DNA of 64,000 nucleotides, from assembly GCF_025947345.1 (NCBI RefSeq), contig NZ_CP110011.1, positions 2,418,001-2,482,000 on the forward strand, given 5' to 3'. Of the stretch, positions 35,900 through 45,682 are shown one piece after another. Position 1 is the first letter of the stretch; each line of letters begins with the position of its first letter. A program made the position numbers and the translations under genes. The notes under the pieces are model-generated. The model was given only the letters and a program-made list of their open reading frames with translations, had not been told where the DNA came from and searched no databases. This DNA is from Flavobacterium sp. N502536 (GTDB lineage: Bacteria > Bacteroidota > Bacteroidia > Flavobacteriales > Flavobacteriaceae).

Positions 35900-38779
35900 A
35901 TGTCTGAAGAGAGAGTAATAAGAATAAACAAGGTTTTAAGGGAATTAAATATTTCGTTAGAAAGAGCTGTTGATTATCTAAAAGATAAGGGAATTGCTAT
36001 TGATGCAAATCCAAATGCAAAAATTTCTGATAGCGAATTTAATATCCTACAAAGCCAATTTGCGGGCGATAAGGGGAATAAGGAAGCTTCTAAAGAGGTA
36101 GGAGAAGAGAAAAGAAAAGAGAAAGAAGCATTACGTGTTGAACGTGAGAAAGAAATTGAGGACAAACGCAGACAAGACGAGGAGCGCCAAAAACAACAGG
36201 AAGTTATAAAAGCGAGAGCCGTTGTAACAGGACCTGTTCAAGTAGGTAAAATTGATTTAAACCCGAAGAAACCTGCAGTTGTTTCTACTCCTGTTGAGGA
36301 ACCAGTGAAAGCTGAAGAACCAAAAGTAGTTGTTACTCCAACTCAGCCAGAAAAACCTGTTCAAAAAGAAATTGTACAGCCAGAGCCTGTAGTTGCTCCT
36401 GTAGTTTCTGAAGAGAAAAAGGTAGAAAAACCTATTATTACAGAGAAAAAAGAAGTAAAAGTAGAGGCTCCAAAAGTAGCGCAGGAACCTGTTGTTTCAA
36501 CTGATCCTACGACTGCGGAGGAAACCATTACTACACAATATCAAAAATTATCTGGAACTACTCTTACCGGGCAAACCATTGACTTGTCTCAATTTAACAA
36601 GCCTAAAAAGAAGAAAGAAGATCCAAAGATCACTCCTAATAAACCAGGAGCTCCGGGAGCCGGAAATAACGCTAACAAAAATAAGCGTAAAAGAATCGCT
36701 CCTAAACCGGGAACTCCGGGTGCACCAAAACCTGCAACAGGTAATGCGCCGGGAACTCCAAATCCTAATAAAATTACACCAAATACTGGTGGTGGAGGTT
36801 TTAATGCTAACAGAAGTGCAAGACCTGGTTTCGTAAAAGGAAACCGTCCTGCGATTGTAGCAAAAGTAGAGCCTACTGAAGAGGAAGTAAAAAACCAAAT
36901 TAGAGAAACTCTTGAAAAACTTCAAGGTAAAGGTGGAAAATCTAAAGCGGCTAAATACAGAAGAGATAAAAGAGAAACGCACCGTCAGAAATCTGATGAC
37001 GAGCAAAGAGCACTTGACGAAGGAAGTAAAACAATTAAAGTTACTGAGTTTGTTACTGTAGGTGAAATTGCAATCATGATGGATGTGCCGATTACTAAAG
37101 TAATTGGAACTTGTATGTCACTTGGTATCATGGTAACCATGAACCAGCGTTTAGATGCTGAAACTTTAACTATCGTAGCTGACGAGTTTGGTTATGAAGT
37201 AGAGTTTATCACAGTTGATATCGAAGAAGCTATCGAGGTAGTGGAAGATAAAGAAGAAGACTTAGTGGTTAGAGCACCGATTGTTACTGTAATGGGTCAC
37301 GTCGATCACGGTAAGACCTCTTTACTGGATTATATCCGTAAAGAAAATGTTATTGCCGGAGAGTCAGGAGGTATTACACAGCACATTGGAGCTTACGGTG
37401 TAACTTTAGATAATGGTCAGAAAATCGCATTTTTAGATACTCCGGGTCACGAGGCGTTTACCGCGATGCGTGCACGTGGAGCTCAAGTTACCGATATCGC
37501 TATTATTGTTGTTGCTGCGGATGATGATATCATGCCACAAACAAAAGAAGCAATTTCTCATGCACAAGCGGCGGGAGTTCCAATTATATTTGCAATCAAT
37601 AAAATTGATAAACCAAATGCTAATGTTGAGAAAATCAAAGAGCGTTTGGCTAGTATGAACTTACTTGTTGAAGATTGGGGTGGAAAAATTCAATCACATG
37701 ATATTTCTGCAAAAGTTGGAACAGGTGTAAAAGAATTATTAGAGAAAGTTTTATTAGAAGCGGAAATCTTAGATTTAAAATCGAATCCAAACAAAGCGGC
37801 TCAAGGAACAGTTGTTGAGGCGTTCTTAGATAAAGGAAAAGGATATGTTTCTACCATTTTAGTTCAACATGGAACTTTAAAAGTAGGGGATTATATGTTG
37901 GCAGGTAAGCATCATGGTAAAATTAAAGCTATGCATGACGAACGTGGACATATAGTTAAAGAAGCTGGACCTTCGACTCCGGTATCTGTTTTAGGTCTTG
38001 ACGGAGCTGCAACTGCGGGTGATAAGTTTAACGTTTTTGAAGACGAAAAAGAAGCAAAACAAATTGCGTCTAAACGTTCTCAATTAATGCGTGAACAATC
38101 GGTACGTACACAACGTCATATTACATTGGATGAAATTGGACGTCGTATTGCTCTTGGTCAGTTTAAAGAATTGAACGTAATCCTTAAAGGAGACGTTGAT
38201 GGATCTGTTGAAGCATTATCAGATTCGTTCTCTAAATTGTCTACAGAAGAAATTCAAATTAATATCATTCATAAAGGTGTTGGAGCAATTACTGAAACCG
38301 ATGTTATGTTGGCTTCTGCTTCTGATGCGATCATTATCGGATTTAACGTTCGTCCTGCAGGAAATGCGAGACAGCTTGCTGATAAAGAAGAAATCGATAT
38401 CCGTTACTACTCTATTATCTACGCTGCAATCGATGACTTGAAAGATGCAATGGAAGGAATGTTAGCTCCTGAGATGAAAGAAGAAATTTTAGGAACTGCT
38501 GAAATTCGTGAGATTTTCAAAATTTCTAAAGTGGGTTCAATCGCTGGTTGTATGGTGATGGATGGTAAAATCATGAGATCTTCTAAAATTAGAGTGATCA
38601 GAGACGGAGTAGTGGTGCATACAGGTGAACTTGTAGCATTGAAACGTTTCAAAGATGATGTGAAAGAAGTTTCTAAAGGATACGATTGTGGTATTCAGAT
38701 TAAAGGATACAATGACATTGAAGAAAGAGATGTTATTGAGGCTTACCATGAAGTAGCAATCAAAAAGAAATTGAAATAA
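35900..38779 (+). CDS. infB: Translation initiation factor IF-2
   Basis: IF-2 brings initiator tRNA to the ribosome. The 959-residue protein has a long N-terminal region (about 60-370) of low complexity, rich in Lys, Glu and Pro with Gly-rich stretches. The GTPase domain carries all G motifs: GHVDHGKT (G1), GGITQHIG (G2), DTPGHEAF (G3), NKIDKP (G4) and SAK (G5). The C-terminal domains follow. It comes 48 bp after nusA and ends with a strong terminator. Confidence 0.98.
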   Translation: MSEERVIRINKVLRELNISLERAVDYLKDKGIAIDANPNAKISDSEFNILQSQFAGDKGNKEASKEVGEEKRKEKEALRVEREKEIEDKRRQDEERQKQQEVIKARAVVTGPVQVGKIDLNPKKPAVVSTPVEEPVKAEEPKVVVTPTQPEKPVQKEIVQPEPVVAPVVSEEKKVEKPIITEKKEVKVEAPKVAQEPVVSTDPTTAEETITTQYQKLSGTTLTGQTIDLSQFNKPKKKKEDPKITPNKPGAPGAGNNANKNKRKRIAPKPGTPGAPKPATGNAPGTPNPNKITPNTGGGGFNANRSARPGFVKGNRPAIVAKVEPTEEEVKNQIRETLEKLQGKGGKSKAAKYRRDKRETHRQKSDDEQRALDEGSKTIKVTEFVTVGEIAIMMDVPITKVIGTCMSLGIMVTMNQRLDAETLTIVADEFGYEVEFITVDIEEAIEVVEDKEEDLVVRAPIVTVMGHVDHGKTSLLDYIRKENVIAGESGGITQHIGAYGVTLDNGQKIAFLDTPGHEAFTAMRARGAQVTDIAIIVVAADDDIMPQTKEAISHAQAAGVPIIFAINKIDKPNANVEKIKERLASMNLLVEDWGGKIQSHDISAKVGTGVKELLEKVLLEAEILDLKSNPNKAAQGTVVEAFLDKGKGYVSTILVQHGTLKVGDYMLAGKHHGKIKAMHDERGHIVKEAGPSTPVSVLGLDGAATAGDKFNVFEDEKEAKQIASKRSQLMREQSVRTQRHITLDEIGRRIALGQFKELNVILKGDVDGSVEALSDSFSKLSTEEIQINIIHKGVGAITETDVMLASASDAIIIGFNVRPAGNARQLADKEEIDIRYYSIIYAAIDDLKDAMEGMLAPEMKEEILGTAEIREIFKISKVGSIAGCMVMDGKIMRSSKIRVIRDGVVVHTGELVALKRFKDDVKEVSKGYDCGIQIKGYNDIEERDVIEAYHEVAIKKKLK

Positions 38780-38798
38780 TATTCGATACTTATATACT

Positions 38799-38829
38799 AA
38801 AGTCCCAACGAGAGTTGGGACTTTTTTTT
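38799..38829 (+). terminator. Intrinsic terminator after infB
   Basis: AAAGTCCCAAC and GTTGGGACTTT with a GAGA loop and a T-run. Nearly the same hairpin recurs after the next gene (39485-39513). Confidence 0.93.
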
Positions 38830-38937
38830 GTGAATATATTTTAAAGAAAAGTGGAAACATCCGATGTGATTTCTGACTTAAATAATTATTTCGTTTATTT
38901 CAATTTTAATATTATTTTTGATTAAAAATATTTGATT

Positions 38938-39447
38938 ATGAAACAACTTATATACACAGTACTTCTTTCTTTGAGTTTTTCTACACTATCTTTTGCTCAG
39001 GAAGCAGTTGAAAAAGCTGCTCCGCCGGCAGGCAATGCAGTAGTGGGAGATTATTATGGTGCCGATGTTTCTAAGACTTCGGAAACTAAAGCGATCACGG
39101 TCGAGAAGTTAAAAAGTGAATTGGAAAAGACGAGTAAAGCGGAAAACATCTCGGTAAAAGGAGTGGTGACGGATGTGTGTCCGAAAAAAGGCTGCTGGGT
39201 TACGGTGAAAACAGAAGACGGTTCTCCGTTTTTTGTAAAAATGAAAGACTATGCTTTTTTCGTGCCAACAGCATTAAAAGGAAAAAGTATTGTACTGGAA
39301 GGTACGGCCGAGAAGAAAATTACTTCTGTCGAAGAGTTGAAGCATTATGCTAAAGATGCCAAAAAAACAAAAGCAGAAATAGATGCGATTACCAAGCCAA
39401 AAGCAGAAATACGATTTATGGCGGATGGAATTAAAGTGGTGAATTAA
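38938..39447 (+). CDS. DUF4920 domain-containing exported protein
   Basis: A 169-residue protein with a Sec signal peptide (about residues 1-21, ending FAQ) and a small OB-fold-like domain. The conserved VVTDVCPKKGCWVTVK stretch, with two cysteines, is the family hallmark. The ATG at 38938 was chosen; the frame stays open upstream only from a TTG. DUF4920 has no proven function; a metal or thiol role of the two cysteines is a guess. It lies alone between two terminators. Confidence 0.86.
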   Translation: MKQLIYTVLLSLSFSTLSFAQEAVEKAAPPAGNAVVGDYYGADVSKTSETKAITVEKLKSELEKTSKAENISVKGVVTDVCPKKGCWVTVKTEDGSPFFVKMKDYAFFVPTALKGKSIVLEGTAEKKITSVEELKHYAKDAKKTKAEIDAITKPKAEIRFMADGIKVVN

Positions 39448-39484
39448 AAGGCCTTTTTGATTTACAATTCGATATTTAAATTTT

Positions 39485-39513
39485 AAAGTCTCAACGAAAG
39501 TTGGGACTTTTTT
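39485..39513 (+). terminator. Intrinsic terminator after the DUF4920 gene
   Basis: AAAGTCTCAAC and GTTGGGACTTT pair around GAAA with one G-U pair, then T residues. Sequence nearly matches the terminator after infB. Confidence 0.9.
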
Positions 39514-39708
39514 ATTGGAGTAAAATTCAAAACGGCATTTGCAGATCAGGGCAAAGTGATTCGGGATGAAATTCTAGAGATTGGTTGTTATTGTGTTTTA
39601 ATTCATAAAATGAAACAGAAAGACAGCATATTTAGGAGGGTTCAGTTTTGGGGGAATTGATTTCTTTGTAGGATTATTTTTTATTTTTGTGATGTTGAAT
39701 ATATCTGT

Positions 39709-40503
39709 ATGGATTATATATTTTGTATGAGACTGAAACTATTTCATATGATGACCGGTTTTTGGGGTAAAAGATTCAAGTCTGGGAGAGTTATGCATAA
39801 GTTTACAAATGTGGAAGAGATGAGAATGGTGATGCCGGATTTGCTGCAGGGTTATCTTTTGGATGAAGAAATGCCGAATAGTTTGCTGCTGTTGACTCCG
39901 CCTCCTGAACCCGCTTCTGATACTTTCAAATTTGATTTGGAGCACGCCAGAAGAGTGTCAAAATCTAAAGATCAGATTCGTTTTTTGCAGGCGGTTAGTG
40001 ATGCCAATTTGTCTTTTCCGCATGCGGTCAGATCGTTTGAGGCTGTTTTAGGAATTGATATTGATGAGCTGCTTACGCCAAAGCTGTATATCCTTATGCG
40101 TCGGGTGATGACAGATGCAGGATTGTCGACGTATACAGCAAAGAATTTTTACAATCGCGAACGGCCTTTTGTAGTGAACAAACAAAAAACCTGCACTCCT
40201 GAAAAGGAAGATGTCTTACGAAAAGTGGGGTCTTTTCCGTCAGGACATGCTGCGGTAGGCTGGGCGTGGGCTTTGGTTTTTAGTGAAATCTTTCCCGATA
40301 GAGAAGAGGCGATTCTTGAACGGGGTCATGATTTTGGCGAAAGCCGGGTGGTTTGTAATGCACACTGGTATAGCGACGTCGTGAAAGGCAGGGAAATGGG
40401 AAGGGCAACGGTGGATTGTCTTCGTGCCAATACAGCTTTTAATGCCGATTTAGTGATGGCTAAAGAAGAAGTGTTTCAGCTTTTGAAAAACAAGGAAAGC
40501 TAA
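39709..40503 (+). CDS. Class A acid phosphatase-like PAP2 family protein
   Basis: A 264-residue protein with the full three-part PAP2 phosphatase signature: KNFYNRERP (KX6RP), PSGHA (catalytic His) and GESRVVCNAHWYSDVV (SRX5HX3D type). With LLTPPPEPASDTF upstream it matches class A bacterial acid phosphatases such as PhoN, which cleave phosphomonoesters in the periplasm. Unlike those, it lacks a recognisable signal peptide: the N-terminus (MDYIFCMRLKLFHMM) is short and basic. Either it is cytoplasmic or the 5' end is damaged. Confidence 0.85.
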   Translation: MDYIFCMRLKLFHMMTGFWGKRFKSGRVMHKFTNVEEMRMVMPDLLQGYLLDEEMPNSLLLLTPPPEPASDTFKFDLEHARRVSKSKDQIRFLQAVSDANLSFPHAVRSFEAVLGIDIDELLTPKLYILMRRVMTDAGLSTYTAKNFYNRERPFVVNKQKTCTPEKEDVLRKVGSFPSGHAAVGWAWALVFSEIFPDREEAILERGHDFGESRVVCNAHWYSDVVKGREMGRATVDCLRANTAFNADLVMAKEEVFQLLKNKES

Positions 40504-40553
40504 GAGGGAATTAACTTCTAAAACGGATGTTTTTGAAGTTGGATAAGGGATAC

Positions 40554-40591
40554 AAAAAAAAGGCAATTTCGATTGAAATTGCCTTTTTTTT
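40554..40591. terminator. Bidirectional intrinsic terminator
   Basis: GGCAATTTC and GAAATTGCC pair around GATT, with an A-run before and a T-run after. It lies between the convergent phosphatase and SPOR genes. Confidence 0.92.
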
Positions 40592-40616
40592 GTGCTGTTT
40601 TGTTTTGAATTGGAGA

Positions 40617-41006
40617 TTACTTCCCGGGCTTTAGTAAAAACACACTTTTGTATCTCTTTTTGATGTCTGCCAGGTTCTTTTCAGCTTCTATTCGGGTCTT
40701 GAAATTCCCTACAATTACTTTGTAGTTGGGCGTATTGAAGATTATGGTCCCGTCTATAGTGTTGTATTCTCTTTTGAAATCCGATAACGTTTTCTTTGCT
40801 TCTTCGCTTTTACCGCTGAAGATTTGGATTTTGTAAGTATCGTTTGTACTTATTGCTGTGTTAATTTTGCGTTTGTCGTTCAATAATTGCTCGAATTTAG
40901 GATCCTGATTTAGTGTTAAATTTTGATCCTGAGCATGAATATTATAAGCTAAAGTGAACATTGTTAGGGTGAAGAAAACTCTTTTCGAAGGGGTTAAAAT
41001 TCTCAT
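40617..41006 (-). CDS. SPOR domain-containing exported protein
   Basis: A 129-residue protein with a signal peptide (about 1-24, ending IHAQ) and a C-terminal SPOR domain (about 55-129: YKIQIFSG, then YKVIVGNFKTRIEAEKNLADIKKRYKSVFLLKP). SPOR domains bind glycan strands stripped of stem peptides, as at the division septum. I chose the ATG at 41006 (MRILTPSKR), since the signal peptide begins there; an ATG 7 codons upstream is possible. A minus-strand TATTTTTG at 41025-41032 is a likely -7 promoter element. Confidence 0.87.
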   Translation of the reverse strand: MRILTPSKRVFFTLTMFTLAYNIHAQDQNLTLNQDPKFEQLLNDKRKINTAISTNDTYKIQIFSGKSEEAKKTLSDFKREYNTIDGTIIFNTPNYKVIVGNFKTRIEAEKNLADIKKRYKSVFLLKPGK

Positions 41007-41107
41007 AATGTGATGGTTTTTGAGCAAAAATACTATTTAAAATTAGTATGTGAAAATTTGATATTATTTAGAATTGATATAAATTGATATTTAAGACTAT
41101 TTTAAGG

Positions 41108-41138
41108 TTTTGAGAATAACACATAAGTCGTATTTTTG
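41108..41138 (+). promoter_or_regulatory. Promoter of the alternative complex III operon
   Basis: TATTTTTG at 41131-41138 matches TAnnTTTG, with TTG at 41109-41111, 19 bp upstream. It is 87 bp before the actA start and no terminator is seen until after the oxidase genes at 52790. Confidence 0.7.
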
Positions 41139-41225
41139 TGCAAGTTTTAAAAGAAGGTATTAGTTTTTCGTTGATTTACTACAGAAAAAATCATACCAAA
41201 AATTAGTAGATAATTATTATACTAT

Positions 41226-42557
41226 ATGAAAAAGGTGGGTAACCATAATTCGATCTCAAGAAAATTGCTGCTTAGCTTATCGCTAACGCTGCTTTTCTCC
41301 CTAACTTCATTTGCTCAAGATCCTGCTGCTCCTGCGGCGCCTGAAGCTGCTGCTCCGGCTGCAACTGCTGGTGGTGATCCGGTAAAAGGGAAAGAACTTT
41401 TTAATGCAAATTGCGCTGCATGTCACAAATTAGATGCCAAATCAACAGGTCCTGCTTTAAGAGGAGTTGCTGGAAAGCATGACATAGCCTGGATCTACAA
41501 ATGGGTTCACAACAGTTCTGACATGATTAAGTCAGGTGATCCTGTAGCAGTAAAACTTTTTGAAGAAAACAACAAGTCTGTAATGACTTCTTTTCCTCAA
41601 TTATCAACAGGAGATATTGATAACATTATCGCTTATACTTCTGAGGTAAAAGCTGAGCCAGCGGTTGCTGCTGGTGGAGCTGCAACTCCTCCCGGAACAA
41701 ATGTAAGCGGTGGAGGTATTTCTAATAATATTATTTTAGGTGCACTTGCACTTGTAATGGCTATCTTGGTGGTTATGTTGTTCATGGTGAACAAAGTATT
41801 AACTAAAGTAGCACGTAATAATGGTATTGAAGTTGCTCCTAAAGAAGCTTCAACTCCAATCTGGAAAGCATTTGCCAGAAACCAATTTTTGGTATTAGTA
41901 ACTGCAATTTTCTTGCTATTGGCAAGTGGGTATTTCGTTTACGGATATCTAATGCAGGTGGGTGTGGATCAAAACTATGAGCCAATTCAGCCAATTCACT
42001 ATTCTCACAAAATTCACGCTGGTGATAACGAAATCAATTGTAAATATTGCCACTCTGCTGCACGTGTGAGTAAAACTGCTGGTATTCCATCTTTAAATGT
42101 TTGTATGAACTGTCATAAAAACATCTCTGAAGTTGCTGAAACTACTGCTACTCCTGAGTACAGCAAAGCGTTTTACGATGCTCAAATCCAAAAGTTATAT
42201 GATGCTGTTGGTTGGGATAAAGCAAAACAAGCTTATACCGGAAAAACGCAGCCAGTAAAATGGGTTCGTATTCACAACTTACCTGATTTTGTTTACTTCA
42301 ACCACTCTCAACACGTTACTGTTGGAGGTATCGAATGTCAAACTTGTCACGGTCCTGTGGAAGAATTTGAAATCATGAAGCAATACTCTAAATTAACAAT
42401 GGGATGGTGTGTTGATTGCCATAGAAAAACTGATGTTAAGATGGAAGGAAATGCCTACTATGATAAAATTCATGCTGAACTTTCTAAAAAATACGGTGTA
42501 GAGAAATTGACTGCAGCGCAAATGGGAGGTTTAGAATGCGGTAAATGCCACTATTAA
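41226..42557 (+). CDS. actA: Alternative complex III multiheme cytochrome c subunit ActA, fused to a monoheme cytochrome c domain
   Basis: ActA relays electrons from quinol oxidation to cytochromes. The 443-residue protein begins with a signal peptide (to about residue 31, FAQ), an Ala/Pro-rich linker and a class I cytochrome c domain with CAACH near residue 63 and a methionine ligand later. After a membrane helix (about 165-190) and another (about 218-240) come five CxxCH sites: CKYCH, CMNCH, CQTCH, CVDCH and CGKCH. This gives six hemes in all, where the Rhodothermus ActA has five. First gene of the act-cox operon. Confidence 0.93.
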   Translation: MKKVGNHNSISRKLLLSLSLTLLFSLTSFAQDPAAPAAPEAAAPAATAGGDPVKGKELFNANCAACHKLDAKSTGPALRGVAGKHDIAWIYKWVHNSSDMIKSGDPVAVKLFEENNKSVMTSFPQLSTGDIDNIIAYTSEVKAEPAVAAGGAATPPGTNVSGGGISNNIILGALALVMAILVVMLFMVNKVLTKVARNNGIEVAPKEASTPIWKAFARNQFLVLVTAIFLLLASGYFVYGYLMQVGVDQNYEPIQPIHYSHKIHAGDNEINCKYCHSAARVSKTAGIPSLNVCMNCHKNISEVAETTATPEYSKAFYDAQIQKLYDAVGWDKAKQAYTGKTQPVKWVRIHNLPDFVYFNHSQHVTVGGIECQTCHGPVEEFEIMKQYSKLTMGWCVDCHRKTDVKMEGNAYYDKIHAELSKKYGVEKLTAAQMGGLECGKCHY

Positions 42558-42589
42558 TCGAATTATTAAGATTTTAATATTTATATACA

Positions 42590-45500
42590 ATGTCATCAAA
42601 CAAAAAATACTGGAAAAGTGTTGAGGAACTAGAAAATAGTTCTATTGTTGAGGCGCTTAGAAATAACGAGTTTGTTGAAGAGATTCCTACAGATGAATTC
42701 TTAGGGAATGCAGATGCTTTAGCGTCATCTGGAACTTCACGTCGTGACTTTTTAAAGTACGTAGGATTTAGTACTGCGGCAGTTACACTTGCTGCGTGTG
42801 AAGGTCCTGTGCACAAGTCTATCCCTTATGTTTTACAACCAGAGCAAATCATTCCTGGTGTTGCAGATTACTATGCAACTACTGTATTTGATGGTTTTGA
42901 TTTTGCTAATCTTTTGGTAAAAACTCGTGAGGGTCGTCCAATTAAAATTGAAAACAATACAATCGCTGGTGCTAAATTTGCAGCTAATGCGAGAATTCAC
43001 GCATCTATCTTAGGATTGTATGATAGCGCTCGTTTAAAAGAGCCGAAAGTAGAGGGTAAACAAGCTACTTGGTCAGCTGTTGATTTAAAAATTAAATCAA
43101 GTTTAGCTGAAGCAAAAGCTAAAAACCAACAAGTGGTATTATTAACGAATACACTTGCAAGTCCATCTACTGAAAAATTAATCGCTGAATTTATTGCTAA
43201 AAATCCAAATGCTAAGCATGTTGTTTATGATGCAGTTTCTTCATCTGAGGCTTTAGATGCTTTCCAGGCAGTATATGGTCAAAGAGCTTTAGTTGATTAT
43301 GATTTTTCAAAATCTAATTTAATTGTATCTGTTGGTGCTGATTTCTTAGGAGACTGGCAAGGTGGTGGATACGATAGTGGATATGCAAAAGGACGTATTC
43401 CTCAAAACGGAAAAATGTCTCGTCATTTCCAATTCGAATCAAATATGACATTATCCGGAGCAGCTGCTGATAAGCGTGTTCCAATGACTACTGCTGTTCA
43501 AAAACAGGCTTTAGTTCAAATATATAACATTATTGCAGGTGCTTCTGTTCCTGTTACTTTAGATGCTGCTTCTAAAGCTGAAGTAGTGAAAGCTGCTCAA
43601 CAATTAAAAGCTGCCGGATCTAAAGGGGTTCTGGTATCCGGAATCGAAGATAAAAACGCTCAGTTATTAGTTTTAGCTATCAACCAAATTTTGGCGAGTG
43701 AAGCTTATACTACTGCAGGAGCAAGACAAATTAGAAAAGGATCTAATGCGGTTGTTTCTCAATTAATTAAAGATCTGAATGCTGGAAGTGTTCACACTTT
43801 AATTATGAGTGGAGTTAATCCTGCTTACACTTTAGCTGATTCAGCTGCTTTTGTTTCAGGATTGAAAAAAGTTAAAACATCTGTTGCTTTTTCATTAAAA
43901 GAAGATGAAACTGCTTCAATTGTTACTGTTGCTGCTCCGGCTCCTCATTATTTAGAGTCTTGGGGAGATGTAGAAATAACAAGCGGAACTTATAGCTTAA
44001 CGCAACCAACGATTCGCCCTATATTCAATACCAAACAATTTCAGGATGTTTTATTGTCATTAAATGGTGCCGCAGGTACTTTTTATGATTATTTAAAAGC
44101 TAATTCTTCAGGATTTACTGCAGGATCTTCTTGGAACAAAGTATTACATGATGGTGTTGCAGTGGTTGGATCTGCTGGATTGTCTGGAGGTGCTGTTGAT
44201 GCTGCTACCGCTGCAAATGCACTTGCAAAATCTAAAGCAGCTGGTGATTTCGAATTGGTATTATATACTAAAACGGGATTAGGAGATGGACAACATGCTA
44301 ATAACCCTTGGTTACAAGAGTTCCCGGATCCAATTACCAGAGTTTCATGGGATAACTATGTTACTGTTTCTAATGCTGATGCTAAGAAATTAGGATTGTC
44401 AAATGAAATCGTTGCTAACGGTGGTTTGAATGGAAGTTATGCTACTATTACTACTGCTGACGGGTTTAAATTAGAAAATGTACCGGTAATTGTTCAGCCA
44501 GGACAAGCTGTTGGTACAGTTGGTTTAGCAGTTGGTTACGGTCGTAAAGCAGCTTTAAAAGAAGAAATGCAGGTAGGTTTAAATGCTTACGCTTTATATA
44601 AAAATTTCAATAGTGTTCAGTCTGTTTCCATTGTGAAAGCAAATGGAGAGCATGAGTTTGCTTGTGTTCAGGGACAAAAAACATTAATGGGTAGAGGAGA
44701 TATCATTAAAGAAACTACCCTTGATGTATTTAACAAAGAAAATGCTGAACATTGGAATCCACAGCCAATGGTATCTTTAGATCACCAGGAAGTTAAAGCT
44801 ACAACAGTAGATTTATGGGAATCATTTGATCGTTCAACAGGACATCACTTTAACCTTTCTATCGACTTAAATGCTTGTACAGGTTGTGGAGCATGTGTTA
44901 TCGCTTGTCACGCAGAGAACAACGTTCCTGTTGTTGGTAAAGCAGAGGTAAGAAGAAGCCGTGATATGCACTGGTTGCGTATCGACAGATACTATTCTTC
45001 TGAAAGCACTTTTGAAGGTGATAACGAAAGAAAAGAAAATATTGCAGGTTTATCAAGTTCATTATCTACATTTAATGAAATGGAAAAACCAGGAGACAAT
45101 CCACAAGTTGCATTCCAACCAGTAATGTGTCAGCACTGTAACCACGCACCGTGTGAAACAGTTTGTCCGGTTGCTGCAACATCTCACGGTCGTCAAGGTC
45201 AAAACCACATGGCATACAACAGATGTGTTGGTACTCGTTATTGTGCAAACAACTGTCCATATAAAGTACGTCGTTTCAACTGGTTCTTGTACAACAAAAA
45301 CAGTGAATTCGATTATCACATGAATGATGATTTAGGTCGTATGGTATTAAACCCAGACGTAAACGTTCGTTCTCGTGGAGTTATGGAAAAATGTTCATTC
45401 TGTATTCAAAGTACACAAGCTGTTATTCTTCAGGCAAAACGTGAAGGTAGAGTTGTGGCAAAAGATGAATTTAACAATGCTTGCGCTTGTTCTGCAGCTT

Positions 45501-45649
45501 GTTCGTCTGGAGCTATGGTGTTTGGAGATGTAAATGATAAAGAAAGCGAAGTTGCTAAGTTAGCAGAAAGCGATAGAATGTATCATTTATTAGAGCATGT
45601 TGGTACAAAACCGAACGTTTTCTATCATGTAAAAGTTAGAAATACTTAG
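42590..45649 (+). CDS. actB: Alternative complex III subunit ActB (molybdopterin-like and iron-sulfur protein)
   Basis: A 1019-residue protein with two parts. The N-terminal part contains a Tat-like signal (SRRDFLKYVGFSTAAVTLAAC near residue 47) and a molybdopterin-oxidoreductase-like domain. The C-terminal part (about 760-1000) has NrfC-like 4Fe-4S motifs: CTGCGACVIAC, CQHCNHAPCETVCP, CVGTRYCANNCP and CSFCIQ. ActB is the large periplasmic-side subunit that carries electrons from the quinol site. It follows actA by 32 bp. Confidence 0.94.
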   Translation: MSSNKKYWKSVEELENSSIVEALRNNEFVEEIPTDEFLGNADALASSGTSRRDFLKYVGFSTAAVTLAACEGPVHKSIPYVLQPEQIIPGVADYYATTVFDGFDFANLLVKTREGRPIKIENNTIAGAKFAANARIHASILGLYDSARLKEPKVEGKQATWSAVDLKIKSSLAEAKAKNQQVVLLTNTLASPSTEKLIAEFIAKNPNAKHVVYDAVSSSEALDAFQAVYGQRALVDYDFSKSNLIVSVGADFLGDWQGGGYDSGYAKGRIPQNGKMSRHFQFESNMTLSGAAADKRVPMTTAVQKQALVQIYNIIAGASVPVTLDAASKAEVVKAAQQLKAAGSKGVLVSGIEDKNAQLLVLAINQILASEAYTTAGARQIRKGSNAVVSQLIKDLNAGSVHTLIMSGVNPAYTLADSAAFVSGLKKVKTSVAFSLKEDETASIVTVAAPAPHYLESWGDVEITSGTYSLTQPTIRPIFNTKQFQDVLLSLNGAAGTFYDYLKANSSGFTAGSSWNKVLHDGVAVVGSAGLSGGAVDAATAANALAKSKAAGDFELVLYTKTGLGDGQHANNPWLQEFPDPITRVSWDNYVTVSNADAKKLGLSNEIVANGGLNGSYATITTADGFKLENVPVIVQPGQAVGTVGLAVGYGRKAALKEEMQVGLNAYALYKNFNSVQSVSIVKANGEHEFACVQGQKTLMGRGDIIKETTLDVFNKENAEHWNPQPMVSLDHQEVKATTVDLWESFDRSTGHHFNLSIDLNACTGCGACVIACHAENNVPVVGKAEVRRSRDMHWLRIDRYYSSESTFEGDNERKENIAGLSSSLSTFNEMEKPGDNPQVAFQPVMCQHCNHAPCETVCPVAATSHGRQGQNHMAYNRCVGTRYCANNCPYKVRRFNWFLYNKNSEFDYHMNDDLGRMVLNPDVNVRSRGVMEKCSFCIQSTQAVILQAKREGRVVAKDEFNNACACSAACSSGAMVFGDVNDKESEVAKLAESDRMYHLLEHVGTKPNVFYHVKVRNT

Positions 45650-45682
45650 TAAAATTATTAATTAGAAACAATATAAAGGATT

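Noticed and set aside
39517..39660. A 47-codon open stretch before the phosphatase gene, without a proper start
   Set aside because: No ATG at its head, no family match and the length is within chance for AT-rich DNA; it might be a remnant but cannot be supported.
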